A stretch of DNA of 64,000 nt from Scleroderma bovista (taxonomy: Eukaryota; Basidiomycota; Agaricomycetes; Boletales; Sclerodermataceae). The stretch is taken from contig JAYMGJ010000029.1 of NCBI GenBank assembly GCA_037178675.1, positions 165,044 through 229,043 on the forward strand. Direction: 5' to 3'. Each line of letters begins with the position of its first letter. The first letter of the stretch is position 1. Under the pieces are notes generated by a model. That model was not told where the DNA came from and searched no databases. It saw only the letters and a list, made by a program, of their open reading frames with translations. The position numbers and the translations under genes are program-made. Positions 10,661-24,200 of this stretch are shown one piece after another.

Positions 10661-12006
10661 ATGGCTTCGATCGCATCTGTTACCAAGCAAATCGCGGCTC
10701 TGGACATTTCGTCAAAAAAACCAACAAATCATCGGTCTGGTCACACAAAACAATCAAGTCAGACAAACGTCGCCAAGCTTCTTACCAAGTATGCTGCACC
10801 GAATCCCCCGCCGAAACCACCACCACCATCTACCCTCCGAAACCAGACTACCGCAGACAAGCCAGAAACATTACCACCAAAAGCTGCTCGAAAGCTCCCT
10901 GTTGACATTGGGAAATATGATGGCGGGTTCGAGATTGATAATGAAAAACGTGGTGAAAAGGTGTACGGCGAGGCCGCTGAGGATCTTGCACTGGATTCAA
11001 GTACGTTGAGGTGAGTAGCTATTATGTACCCCGATCGTCTCCCTCTGACGCATTTGCAGAACACGCCCTACCCGTGAATGGAAGCTCAATGACTTTGACA
11101 TCGGTCGTCCCCTCGGCAAGGGAAAGTTCGGTCGTGTTTACATGGTCCGCACCAAATGCGAGCCACACTATATCGTCGCGCTCAAGTGCTTATACAAATC
11201 CGAGATTGTGCAATCACATGTGGAAAAGCAGATCCGAAGAGAAATAGAAATTCAACAAAATCTCCGTCACCCTAACGTCCTCCGGTTATATGGCTACTTC
11301 CACGATGAAAAGCGGATATTCCTCATGCTCGAGTTTGCTGGCCAGGGTGAACTGTATAAGCAGCTGAGCAAGAGGGGGAGGTTCACCGAAAGACGCAGTT
11401 CACGGTACATTGACCAAATGGCGGACGCACTCCAGTACTTGCACTTGAAGCATGTTATCCACAGGGACATCAAGCCAGAAAACTTGCTTCTTGGTATCAA
11501 TGGCGAGTTGAAGATTGGAGATTTTGGTTGGAGTGTTCATGCTCCTGGCAACAGACGGATGACACTTTGCGGGACGCTTGATTATCTCCCTCCGGAGATG
11601 GTGGAAGGGAAAGAGCATAATGAGAAAGTTGATTACTGGGCTCTCGGAGTGCTCACATACGAGTTCCTTGTCGGACATCCACCATTCGAGGATAAGAGTA
11701 GCGTACATGGTTAGTGTCCATTGCATCGATCAGTCCACCGTGCGGTTAACTGCTAACCAACATTGCAGCGACCTATCGACGCATCGCCAGAGTGGATCTC
11801 AAGATACCTCCGGAAGTTTCACCAGACGCGAGGGACCTCATATCAAAGGCAAGTCTATTTTCCGAATAAGCAGGATGGTTGGTCATCTTCTGCAGCTCCT
11901 GAAACACAATCCGGAAGAGCGACTTCCATTGAGCGAGGTATCCCGGCACCCGTGGATTGTCAAGTACCGGACAAAGGGAACTTCGAAGGGTGGCGGTGAG
12001 GCGTAG
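10661..12006 (+). CDS. ark1: Aurora kinase (Ark1/Ipl1 homologue)
   Basis: Four exons: 10661-11010, 11060-11709, 11769-11848, 11896-12006, giving 396 aa. Residues 1-120 are a Pro/Lys-rich tail. The kinase domain starts at [20 protein letters not shown] and has [32 protein letters not shown] and the Aurora activation loop [19 protein letters not shown], with the activating Thr. The end is [12 protein letters not shown]. Aurora is the catalytic subunit of the chromosomal passenger complex, correcting kinetochore attachment and controlling cytokinesis. The last intron (11849-11895, 47 nt) begins GCAAGT, so it is a GC-AG intron; without it the frame stops after ISKASLFSE. Upstream MCB boxes fit cell-cycle transcription. 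Confidence 0.95.
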
Positions 12007-12319
12007 AGGTGTCATCGGAGCTTCCTGGAGGTGCTTGGTTCTCATCACCGTCGTGCACGGATCACTCCTTTCGAAGTTGTTGTATGTACTATTCTCACTA
12101 GTCAAAATCCTGGCTTTCCTCGCTCCCGGTTTGTCCCATGAATAGGGAACCGAACGAGACTGCGAACGTAAGTTGGGCAGATTTTCGTCGATCAAAGGTT
12201 ATGTGGTTGCCACGTGCTGGCCCACAGTGAAAAAACGACTGTCTTTCTGAACTGCAGTCCTTTTGCCAGCCATTATCAACTACTCGCGTCCAGTTTCTCA
12301 GTTCTTGTCGCTGTACGAT
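12007..12319. other. Intergenic region
   Basis: 313 bp between the Aurora stop and the Ypk1-type kinase start. It should hold one 3' UTR and one promoter. No further feature is seen. Confidence 0.5.
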
Positions 12320-14478
<2,159 letters not shown>

Positions 14479-14656
14479 AATATACCCCAGCTATAAATCG
14501 GGCATTTATTCGAAAGACTGACTGTTTGGCTTTTCTTCATTTTGACCTCGATGCATGGCTGCTTTTTAGCTTTGGATGTGTGGCTTGTCTTGTCTGCCTT
14601 GGATCAGAATTACTTGTACATAGAACGACAATAATCTCAAATATAAGTTGTGAAGG

Positions 14657-15859
14657 ATGACTAATCATACCTCGATGGCCACTGTCACTCATATCATCCG
14701 CTCTGAGTACGACTCAGCAGACCGTGAAAGACTCGAGCGCGAAACAGGGCAGCTCGACGAAGACGCTGACCCATGGCAGACGGAATCATCCTTTTCTGCT
14801 CAACGCCGACTTCGTGTCGTACCCACTTTTGTCCCGGCCACGATACAGTATGATGAATGGGGAGAACCATCACCATCGACCCTATTGTCTACTGCTAGAC
14901 GGTCTGAGACGGACAGCGCATCTACAGAAACTGCGCAGTGGTACAAATCTCTCGCCAGGACTCATGCGCCGAATCCAATCCGCAATGATGCCCTGCAATC
15001 CCCCGCGCAGCGTTCGTCCAGTGCGCCGGCTTCAGAGGACCCACCAAAGCACACGAAATCGCAGCATAATAGAGAAGCCATCAACAAAAATAATTGGTTC
15101 ATCCGCAGAGCATTGCGCTCGGAGCCTAGTACGCCCCCATCTTCCTCAGCAGCATTTTTAGCAGACATCCTCGCCCGGGATCCTCCTCCGCTTCCCTCTG
15201 AGCAGCGATACAAGCCGCCAGTGTGGCTCCATATTGGACCGTCGAACAAAGGGTTTGCCATGTTACAACGAAGTGGCTGGAACGAGGGCGAAGGACTCGG
15301 TGCACATACAGCCAGATTCTCCGATGCACACTCCACTGGGGCAGTGTTAGAGACTGAGACACAGATGGAGGTTGGAGAAGCGTCATCTCGGTTAACTACC
15401 CGGCACGGGACGTCCTCTGCTAAAGGGAAAGAACGGGAAGGGGCTATGCTGTACCAACGTGTAACTGCGGTAGCAGCAGACGTCATTGACCTCACAACTC
15501 AGTCAGATTCCGAACTGGATGAAGAGGTGGCTGCTCCGTCTCATCCAGATATGCCTACCCAATTGCCTCACGACACATCTACATCTTCTCACGAGCAGAA
15601 GTCGTTGCTCACCCCAATTCCAACGGTTCTCAAGGCAGACCGACTTGGCATTGGCTTAAAGGCGAAAACTGAGGGACCTTATAGACAATCCAAGAAGCGC
15701 GTGACGCATAATGCGTCGGCGTTGACGAGACACATTCGGGCTTCAGAAGAGATGCGGAAGAAGAAGGCGGAAATGGGCAGGGGGAGAAGGGGTTTTGCAA
15801 AATCGCACAAACGAGAAGAGGAGAAACGGAAATGGATGCTAGCATATTTCAATGAGTAA
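14657..15859 (+). CDS. G-patch domain protein
   Basis: Intronless 400-codon ORF. Start ATG at 14657; an in-frame ATG seven codons in (SMATVTHII) is an alternative with better context. The first 150 residues are charged and low in complexity. At about residues 190-215 GFAMLQRSGWNEGEGLGAHT is a G-patch core (glycines with aromatic and Leu spacing), and RLGIGLKAKTEGPYRQSKKR later in the protein resembles the second half of a split G-patch module. The C-terminus is strongly basic (KKKAEMGRGRRGFAKSHKRE), suited to RNA binding and nuclear location. G-patch proteins usually bind and activate DEAH helicases in splicing or ribosome assembly; which one applies here cannot be said. Confidence 0.8.
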   Translation: MTNHTSMATVTHIIRSEYDSADRERLERETGQLDEDADPWQTESSFSAQRRLRVVPTFVPATIQYDEWGEPSPSTLLSTARRSETDSASTETAQWYKSLARTHAPNPIRNDALQSPAQRSSSAPASEDPPKHTKSQHNREAINKNNWFIRRALRSEPSTPPSSSAAFLADILARDPPPLPSEQRYKPPVWLHIGPSNKGFAMLQRSGWNEGEGLGAHTARFSDAHSTGAVLETETQMEVGEASSRLTTRHGTSSAKGKEREGAMLYQRVTAVAADVIDLTTQSDSELDEEVAAPSHPDMPTQLPHDTSTSSHEQKSLLTPIPTVLKADRLGIGLKAKTEGPYRQSKKRVTHNASALTRHIRASEEMRKKKAEMGRGRRGFAKSHKREEEKRKWMLAYFNE

Positions 15860-16123
15860 GATCACGCTACATCGTTCTTCCGCGAAAGGACTGTCATGAT
15901 GATATTGGATATTCCATTCTTTGATCCATTGTGGTTTGTGTGCTATGCTATGAATATGTACTTGTCGAGCAGCAAAAAAGCCGTGAAACCAAATTGTTGA
16001 TAAATACATACCAGGCGCTGTGCTCGGTGCTCGTGTCGTCAATTATAAATATATGCTACAAAAATGGTGGGTGATGAGGGGCAACGAAGAGAGTAAATGA
16101 CAATGAGTGTCAGCCATGCCAGA

Positions 16124-18017
16124 TCAGGACAGCACAGGCTCTCCCCACATCCCTTTGACTGACTCGCAACGAACGTCACGAACGTACATTCGAAGCCATT
16201 GGACCATCTCCCTGCTGATCTGGTGACAGCGTGTTACATCGATCGAAGATAACCGACGCGGGCCGGGTACGGGACTGCTACATCGTGCTGACGTCAGAGA
16301 ATGGATATAAGCAGACGCAGACGCAGACGAGACAGGCCGAGAGACAGCGGTCGCCGAAACGGATGTCAGCTGCGATGGTTTCCCGGAAAGACGAGACTCC
16401 ACAAGTGTCCGCAAAGAATACCATTCCAGAGTGGTGCATCCGTCAAAGTTCAATCGATCAAGTTTTGGACAGACCCATGGATGAGAGGCAGGTGGCGTAG
16501 AAAGGTTCTATGACAGATCGATGAACAATACTAGTCATGATAGAATCCGAATTCGTTACCTTGAGAAGAAAGTATGAGATATCTTCGACATCCACCAGCT
16601 CAAGGGTCGTGAGGGACATCAGCCGCTTGAGTAAGTTGACGAACTTGTGCTCGTTAAAGAAACTTGACTCGATGCGCAGATGTCGCAGAGGGAGGGACGT
16701 CAGAGATTGCTGTCGCAAATGCTCTATGATGGGCGTCATGTTGTCCAGATAACTAAGTTCGAGGGACTCTAAAGCGGGGAAAGAGATCTGACTAAGGAGT
16801 AATCTTGTGCGTATGTTACCAGCGTAATAGAAAGAGGCTTTGGTCAGTCGTGGAAGCTTGACAATTTTGACTGTCGAAAACTCCTGGTCGAGAGCGGTGA
16901 TAGGGGAGTCGACATCCGATATGTTACGGAGGGTAAGCTCTTGGAGGTCGGGGCAAGCACGAAGAATGTCGAGGAGGGTATCGACAGACGGCGAAAAGCC
17001 ATTCCAATACCCAACCAAGTGAAGGACATTTAGTCCAGACACGATGCGCCGGTCCCAGCCAAAGTTGAAGGAGGTGAAGGAGCACGACTTGAGCCGCGGT
17101 GTGTAGCCATTGAACAGGGGAAGGCAGGGACTGGAGTAGTGGTCATCCTGCATGGAGTGGTAGACACATATTGAGAGCGTCTCCAAGAAGGGAGCGTCCT
17201 CCTGGCACCGTAGCAAAGCGGCGTGGACTTGGGGTCTGTTGGGTACGCTAAGGCGGAACGACCTGGTGCGCCAAAGGGCAGGGCGAAGAAGATCCATGGC
17301 ACGAACGATGTGCTCGGTGACAGTTGAGGGATCATCGACGCGAGGATTGAAGTTAATGCTAACATCGAGACGAACTGACTTGGACCGAGCCAACCTGCGA
17401 CGGGCCTTTTCGAGAGAACCATGAGGGCTGATACAAATTGTCGACCAGAGCTCTGGTGTATTGACGGCGACATCTCTCCAGTAGCGGCATACGAGCATGA
17501 GACTGGACACAAGCAGCGGGTCTTCATCTTCTGCATCACAAACTCCAGTGACGAAGATCAACGACAAGAGCTCTTCCGGGAGACGGAAGATGGGAGACTG
17601 GGAGCGGACAGCCTGGTCCAGGTGCGACTCGAGCTCCTGACGTTGACTAAGCAAGGAAGCCATCTGGGTGTCTAATGAATCAAGGGCTTCCCTTAGATGT
17701 GAGATCATGACACCTGGGTTGTGTTTCCATTCTGGTCTCTCCCGGTAGGTGGTCACAGGGAAGTCAAAGTCGGAAGAGTAAGAGGTGGTGTTGTGGGCAC
17801 CAAGATTCAGTGATGAGACGGGCTTAGAGACCACATGGATGTCCTCGTACGGTGGAGGGGGTGAAGACGGCGATGGCGATGACGAAGTAGACGTCGAGGA
17901 AGATGTGCTGGGTGGACGGGAGAAGTACATGGGTTTTGCGTGTGCTAAGTTGGATCTGTCTCTCGTGGAAGCAAAGACACGCTGGGTGTCAATGGAGCTG
18001 GGGGCTGACCACTGCAT
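16124..18017 (-). CDS. F-box protein with leucine-rich-repeat-like C-terminus
   Basis: Two exons: 16560-18017 and 16124-16507, joined by a 52-nt intron (donor GTAACG, acceptor ATAG), for 613 aa. The N-terminus is Ser-rich and disordered with a Ser/Pro run. A short coiled segment LDSLDTQMASLLSQRQELES precedes the F-box FRLPEELLSLIFVTGVC and LMLVCRYWRDVAVNTPELWS (about residues 145-200). The rest is a long series of LRR-like units (LPLRHLRIESSFFNE, LTTLELVDVEDISYF) that continues over the intron into CPKLDRLNFDGCTTLEWYSL and ends SIDVTRCHQISREMVQWLRM. This is the usual agaric F-box/LRR layout, an SCF ubiquitin-ligase receptor whose target is unknown. Confidence 0.88.
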
Positions 18018-18476
18018 GGTGACAGGGGAATAAGAGATGATCGATTGGGCGTTTATCGATTCCTTGGGCTACGTCGTCTGGCCTGCGTTGTACTTCGCGA
18101 AGGTCGTCGGATTTCCTTAGTGCGTGCTAGGATTAGCTATTAGTGCCTGTTCAGCGACCTCCGAAGCACACACCTCTCCGTGCACATCATCCCCGCGAGA
18201 GGGTAGTCTGGAGGGCGTGGGTGGAGAGGAGTGCGTCTTATAAGTGAAACCGAGGCTGAGAAATATCAGAGCTGGAGTGCATCGAGGTGCACGAGGCCGG
18301 GAGCATGTCGCTGTGTCTGACTGCAGGAGGACATTCCGGGCTGATGAAGAGCTGCAACGTGGGGCGGTAAAATAGCATGCTGACACGAGGAGACACAACG
18401 AGGACGGAAACGTGCACACGCCGTGGGCTCGACCTTCCATACAGAACCGCGTGGCAACCGACGGAACCGGCCACAT
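18018..18476. other. Intergenic region between two minus-strand genes
   Basis: 459 bp: 3' UTR of the PQ-loop gene and promoter of the F-box gene. Overlapping short frames here share no resemblance to known proteins. Confidence 0.5.
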
Positions 18477-19629
18477 TTAATGCCAACGCCGTTCATCCTC
18501 GCCCCGCTGCCGAGACACGTAACAGCAATAGTAGAAGAACTGGCAAAGTACCTGACGGTTTATGAATGACACAGAGATAACGCCTCATTAATACGTGATA
18601 CTACTCACGACAATATCAAACAGTATGGTTATTGTGCTCCCTATCAGGATCAAAAGTCAGCCATTACCATGTGACCCCATACTCCAATCACTCGCAATCC
18701 GCGTACCAGCAAGCCAGCTTGCATTCCTGATCAGGTACTCACGATCCATGGACGCCACGCATATCGAAAGCGCGTAAGTGATGTTTCCAAGGATTCCAAA
18801 GAAGAACAGTCCAGGAGCAAGACCCTCGCATCTCGTCTTCAGATTTTTGACTGCAAAAAATCAATACCGACTCCATCTCTCCGACCGAACTCACGAATTT
18901 GTGGTACTCTTGCAACAACTTGGCAAATGTTCTCAGCGACTCGCACTATTGACGCCACGTTGATGGAACTCACTGTAGCAGATGGCACTTGTCCACCCAA
19001 GCATCTGGATTTCCATTTCTAATGAAGTATCGAGAGACCCTGTTAATAGGGAACCTCCACCATGAATCCGCTTGCTTATAAAGTAAGCCGCCACTCCGGT
19101 AAAGACGACGAAGATAACAGCAGCCGTGTACTGTAGAAACACCCGCAGCACTGCAGATGGTTGTCGCTCTCGCGCACTCACCCCCTCCTCGACCAAGCAC
19201 GTTTGCTCGGTCGGGATGCTATCCAAGACGCGAGTGGGCGATATCCGCCCGGTCTCGCGCTTCCATCTGTAGTAGTATACCTGGATCAGTAGCGCCGAGT
19301 CGCACAGCATATACTTTGGCAATGCGTCAGAAATCAGCCGTCTCGGTCATGGGACCACCACCCACATATACACCAAGAATTATCACCGTAGGGAGCAACC
19401 GTGCGATCAATGCACCTATTACATTGCATAGATCGCCAAGCAACCATATGTAAATAAACAAGAGGGACAAGCCCTCCCCACTTTGGAGCTGATGATTTTC
19501 GATTATCTGTGGCGAATATACAATGATCCTAAAACAGCATCAGTATCACAAATCTCGCTCGTGATACACGCACCAGCATGCAATAGATATCCATCCGAGC
19601 TTCATCGAGGAAAGGACGTCAGCAAACAT
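18477..19629 (-). CDS. YPQ1: PQ-loop repeat transporter (Ypq/PQLC2-like vacuolar amino-acid exporter)
   Basis: Seven exons on the minus strand: 19574-19629, 19372-19528, 18974-19313, 18895-18918, 18707-18850, 18609-18640, 18477-18551; total 828 nt, 275 aa, every phase consistent. Both PQ loops are present: WIIVYSPQIIENHQLQSGEG and IVARVPQILKNLKTRCEGLA. Membrane segments include LSLLFIYIWLLGDLCNVIGA, RLLPTVIILGYMLCDSALLI, FLQYTAAVIFVVFTGVAAYF and PGLFFFGILGNITYALSICV, giving the seven-helix family topology. The C-terminus is VVLCQFFYYCCYVSRQRGED. Ypq/PQLC2 proteins export basic amino acids from vacuoles or lysosomes. Exon 4 is a 24-nt microexon that encodes most of the second PQ motif. The start ATG at 19629 gives a short lead before the first helix. 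Confidence 0.9.
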
Positions 19630-19849
19630 GAAAGGCAAAGAGATCAGACAATGCGCACGACGTTGCTGGCTACATCATGATCTAAAAGCATAACTCAGGA
19701 GTCCCTACCGTTAACAGGCTGAGGGTGCTGAGACTAGCACATTCCTGTTAAGTCATTTTTTATCGTCGTGGTCACGTGCCGTCTGCCGAACCGGCAGATC
19801 GAGAGCGTCAGCTTCAGACAACATCCATACTCCAGTCTAGTTTCCCGGG

Positions 19850-21178
19850 ATGAGCGGTCAGGAGGCCTTCAGGAGGTTTGCACAACAGCTACAAAGGGCC
19901 AGCGGCCCGGGAGGAGGAGGGCTTCCAGGTGGTTCCGGACGCTTCTTCGCTGGGTCAGGCTTACTACTCGCACTCGTTGGTGGAAGTATCCTCCTTAACG
20001 CGAGTTTATTCAACGGTGAGAACATCTGTTTTCAACGTACTTGCGAGAGCTGACCACTTGTATCCAGTTGATGGTGGTCATCGGGCTATCAAATACACTC
20101 GGTTCGTTGTACTCTGCGTGACGCACGATATTCGACTGATACCCTACTGTTCAGTCTACACGGTGTGAAGGATGAAGTTTACAATGAGGGAACTCATATT
20201 ATGGTCAGTAACCCACCGTATAGGCATGCACTGCGTTTTTGAGTTGCCTCAGATCCCTTGGTTCGAGACTCCCGTCGTTTTCGATATCCGTGCAAAGCCT
20301 CGCAGCGTTGCTAGTTTGACTGGAACGAAAGGTCAAACCCACGTTTTTCAGTATACACTGTTCGCTGATGCTTGATGCAGATTTACAAATGGTCAACATT
20401 ACTTGCAGAGTGCTATCCAGGCCGTCTATCCAAACACTTCCGAAAATCTTCCGTGAACTTGGAAAGGACTACGACGAGCGCGTACTCCCGTCCATCGTAA
20501 ACGAAGTCCTCAAAAGCGTGGTTGCACAATTCAACGCCAGCCAACTGATCACGCAGCGTGAAATGGTAAACGCGCCAGCGAAGTTGGATCAAGGTTATTC
20601 ACTCGTTCGTTGTAGGTCTCCCGGTTGATACGTGAGAACCTCACACAACGAGCGTTGCGATTTGATATTGTCCTGGATGACGTGTCCATCACCCATGTTG
20701 CTTTCTCGCCTGAGTTTACGCATGCTGTTGAAGCCAAGCAGGTGAGCTGTCTCAATGCCCCCCATTTTCTTTGATTCTGATCCATGCAAAAGGTTGCACA
20801 ACAAACGGCACTTCGTGCAGCTTTCCTAGTGGACCAAGCCATACAAGAAAAGCAGGTTAGTATGACACTCTGGATATCACATGGCGCTGAGATCGCCAAT
20901 CAAGTCCATTATTGTGCGCGCTCAAGGTGAAGCACGAAGCGCGGAGCTGATCGGTGAGGCAATGCGGAACAATAAGGGATTTCTTGACCTCCGGAGACTC
21001 GAGGCTGCACGCGAGATTGCAAATGTTCTGGCGGGCTCAGGAAACCGCGTCATGTTGGACGCCCAGGGCTTACTCTTGAATGGTGGGTTGAATGACGTTT
21101 CTCCTGGGGCATTCTCTGAATGTGAACGATGCAGTGACCGGTGAGGACGCTAAGGAGCTGCTGAAGGTCAAGAAGTAA
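19850..21178 (+). CDS. PHB2: Prohibitin-2
   Basis: ATG at 19850: [20 protein letters not shown], then a Gly-rich patch and the N-terminal membrane anchor [20 protein letters not shown]. Spliced exons give [47 protein letters not shown] (SPFH/band-7 domain), [20 protein letters not shown] and [20 protein letters not shown]. The coiled segment [20 protein letters not shown] follows, then the end [14 protein letters not shown]. About 310 aa, as expected for fungal Phb2. It forms ring complexes with Phb1 in the inner mitochondrial membrane, acting on m-AAA protease control and cristae. A CACGTG box lies 72 bp before the ATG, in the 220-bp region shared with the divergent PQ-loop gene. Confidence 0.95.
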
Positions 21179-21287
21179 AATAGCATACTTGCCTGTTTGC
21201 ACTCATGGTAGTATTGGTCACGTGATTATTTAATGTGGTTAATACCGCGGCGTGATCAAGTCAAGTTCCATCCAAACCCCTAGAAGG

Positions 21288-24200
21288 ATGGCAAAGTCTG
21301 GACTAAAGAGACAGAAGTCGAAGACGCGCACTTCAGAAGACGGGCTTCGTGCAAACCGTGGACAGGATAGCCCAAACCCGTCTAAGCGTGTGAGGTGGGA
21401 TGTTACATCCGATACTTTGGACCATCCTCCGAGCCCTCAAAAGGAACAAGTAGATTTGGACATTTCACTTTCAGACAAGGTATGCGTATCTTTGTTCCAT
21501 TTCCCCTCTCATTTCCCGTCCAGGTTATGGCGGTATTCTGTCAACAGTACGTGACTGCCATTTCCTGACTTGCTTCATGTAGTGACTGTGCATTAGTGGA
21601 CGCTTAGGTTGCGCATATTACGACCCACTCAAGTGTGTAGTCTACGTTCTAGAGGATTCCCGGGAAGATACTCACTATGACCTGACAAAAATGCGTGAGT
21701 ACAACTTAGTTTAGAGCATTCATTATTGCTCACTGTCCCTGCAGTCGTCGAACACAATACCCCGGACATCATCCTTACTAGCTCAAAGTCTGACGATATT
21801 TTTATTGCCATTCTGCAAGATTACGGTACGTAGGAATCCGATTGGAGCGCATATATTGACATCGTTCCAGCCGAGGCATCTGGTTGCATCATGCAGATAA
21901 GGCCACACAAGGAATTTTTTGCTGCAAGAGGGCGCGATCGCTTACTGTCTCTCAAACTACTGGCTGAATTGGGTGGAGGACCCGATAATGCCTCAGACGT
22001 TTCATCTGCTATGTCCTCTGGAATCGGCTTAAGGAATGCGTACGATTTTATGCAGAAGCGGGCGCCGAAGACAGGAGATCCGAATGTGAACCGATGGAAT
22101 GCTGCGATTCGTTTGGCAAATTTTGCATCAGTAGAATCCGCACCACTCTGCGTGAGATGTATCTCCATTGCGTGTGAAGAGAGTAACATTCATTGTCAGC
22201 TTTCGTCCGTTGGTGCTTTGATCGACTTCCTCACTCGAGAGAGGGCTGCTGGAGAAGACCACGATGGCCCAGAAGGACCTGAAATTCAAAGCATCGAAGT
22301 TTTGCCTCTGTTTGTTACTTGCCCGAACCTGGAAACCGTTTAGACTAAAAATAATATCTTATAGGCATGAAGTAATGCACATCAATGTCGATGCACTCTA
22401 GTAAGTCAAAAGGCCATGCTCCAACTGACATTGGGACACCTGGCAAGTTCGTTGCAGATTTTTGAGAACGAGAACCATGCCTCAATGCATTCCGACAAAA
22501 CCAAAGAGGGGCTTTCGCTTTTCGGTACGTCCCCATCAACCATTGGGTCTTTATGATACTGATAGTAACTGGCAGGTATTCTTAATACCACACGGACGGC
22601 ACTGGGCCGCTCTCTTCTCCGCACGTGGCTACTGCGCCCATCCATGTCCTTGGAAGTAATACAAGCACGTCATGATGCAGTGGACTGCTTCTTACTCCCA
22701 GAGAATACTGCTGCAGTTGGTTCCTTGCAAACTCATTTAAAGGGAATTACGAATGTTCCCAGAACGCTAGGAGCGTTGAAATCAGGAAAAGGAACGACGA
22801 ACGATTGGCAAGCACTTGTCAAGGTTTTTGTTTTTCCCTCCATTTGGGAATTCCTTCTCTTACAGCTGGCAGTTTACATATCATTCTTCGATGTTAAGTG
22901 ACGCATTGTCAGAGTTGTACAGACGCAGGAATGTCGAAGTTGTAGAGAAGGTAGGTATTCGAATCATTTCACATGGACCCTTCATGACCGTACAAACCCC
23001 ATTAGCTCATCCGCGTTATGGACATCAGTCGTTTCAAAGAAATCGGAAACAATATCAATGAGACGGTTCTTTTTTCATATTGTTAATGTCCGTCACGACC
23101 TATCCTCACTTTATTTCGTAACAGATTGATTGGGAAGAATCGGTAGAAGCAGGTCGAGTATGTATCCGCCCCCACATCGACGAAGGGTTAGATAAATGCA
23201 AGCATATTTATCGTGGTATTGACTCTGTCTTGGTGCGTTGGTCTATTGTTACCACAGATGTTCCTTTATGTCTCTCGTGCCCCACCCAGTCGAAAGTGGC
23301 ACAACAAATCTCGGAATCTGTACCGAGTGATTATGCTGCCACATTGAATGTTGTTTACTTCCCACAGCTTGGTGTGTATCAACCTGGGTTCTTGCCGTAT
23401 ATGGAGCATTAATTCAATTATTTGCCAAGGGTTCTTGATCGCTGTTCCCATGCTCGAAGAATGGAAGTCCGATGCAGGTATTCAAGTCCTCGAAGGCTGG
23501 AATTTCCAGGTGAGTTCCCTCTGCATGCTTTCACAGCTTCGATCTTTAGGCATGCCACGGTAGTTTTCATCGGAGTAACAATCACACATTTTTCCCTGTG
23601 TCGATTCTAATATCACTGTTTATTAGCTCTCATGTGTACTTCAAATCGCAGGAGATGCACGGTACGATATCTGGCCGTAATGTCGAAATTCGGTCTTTGA
23701 TCCCTGGCGCAGATATGGACCTTCACATTGGCGATCTGCACCCAGCAATAATTGGTTAGGAGCATCGTCCATGGACCAATAGACGTTGACCTCCTTGAAG
23801 ACAGGGAAATCGAACTTGTGCATGACTTGCTGGAGAAGATCATGCCCTTCCATGATTCCATGATCAATGCATGTGATGTTTGTGCAGAACTTGATTGTTT
23901 GCTTTCTTTCGCCGAAGTAGCCAGGACATTTGATTATCGGCGACCCCGGATGGTAGACGGCTCCATTATTGACATTGTGCGGGGAAGGTAGGGTATCTCA
24001 TACTTCCATAAGCAGTGCTCGCTGTTGCAAGTACCGTACTAGACATCCGCTGCAAGAATTAGTTGTCGATGCCTTCGTTCCGAACGATGCCCGTTTGGTC
24101 GGTGGTGTGGGTTTGGGGCAGCCCTACCAACCCATGCATGATCCGAATGCAGCCAACGACTCAAATTTGAACAGTATAGTACTTTTCACCGGGGCGAATG

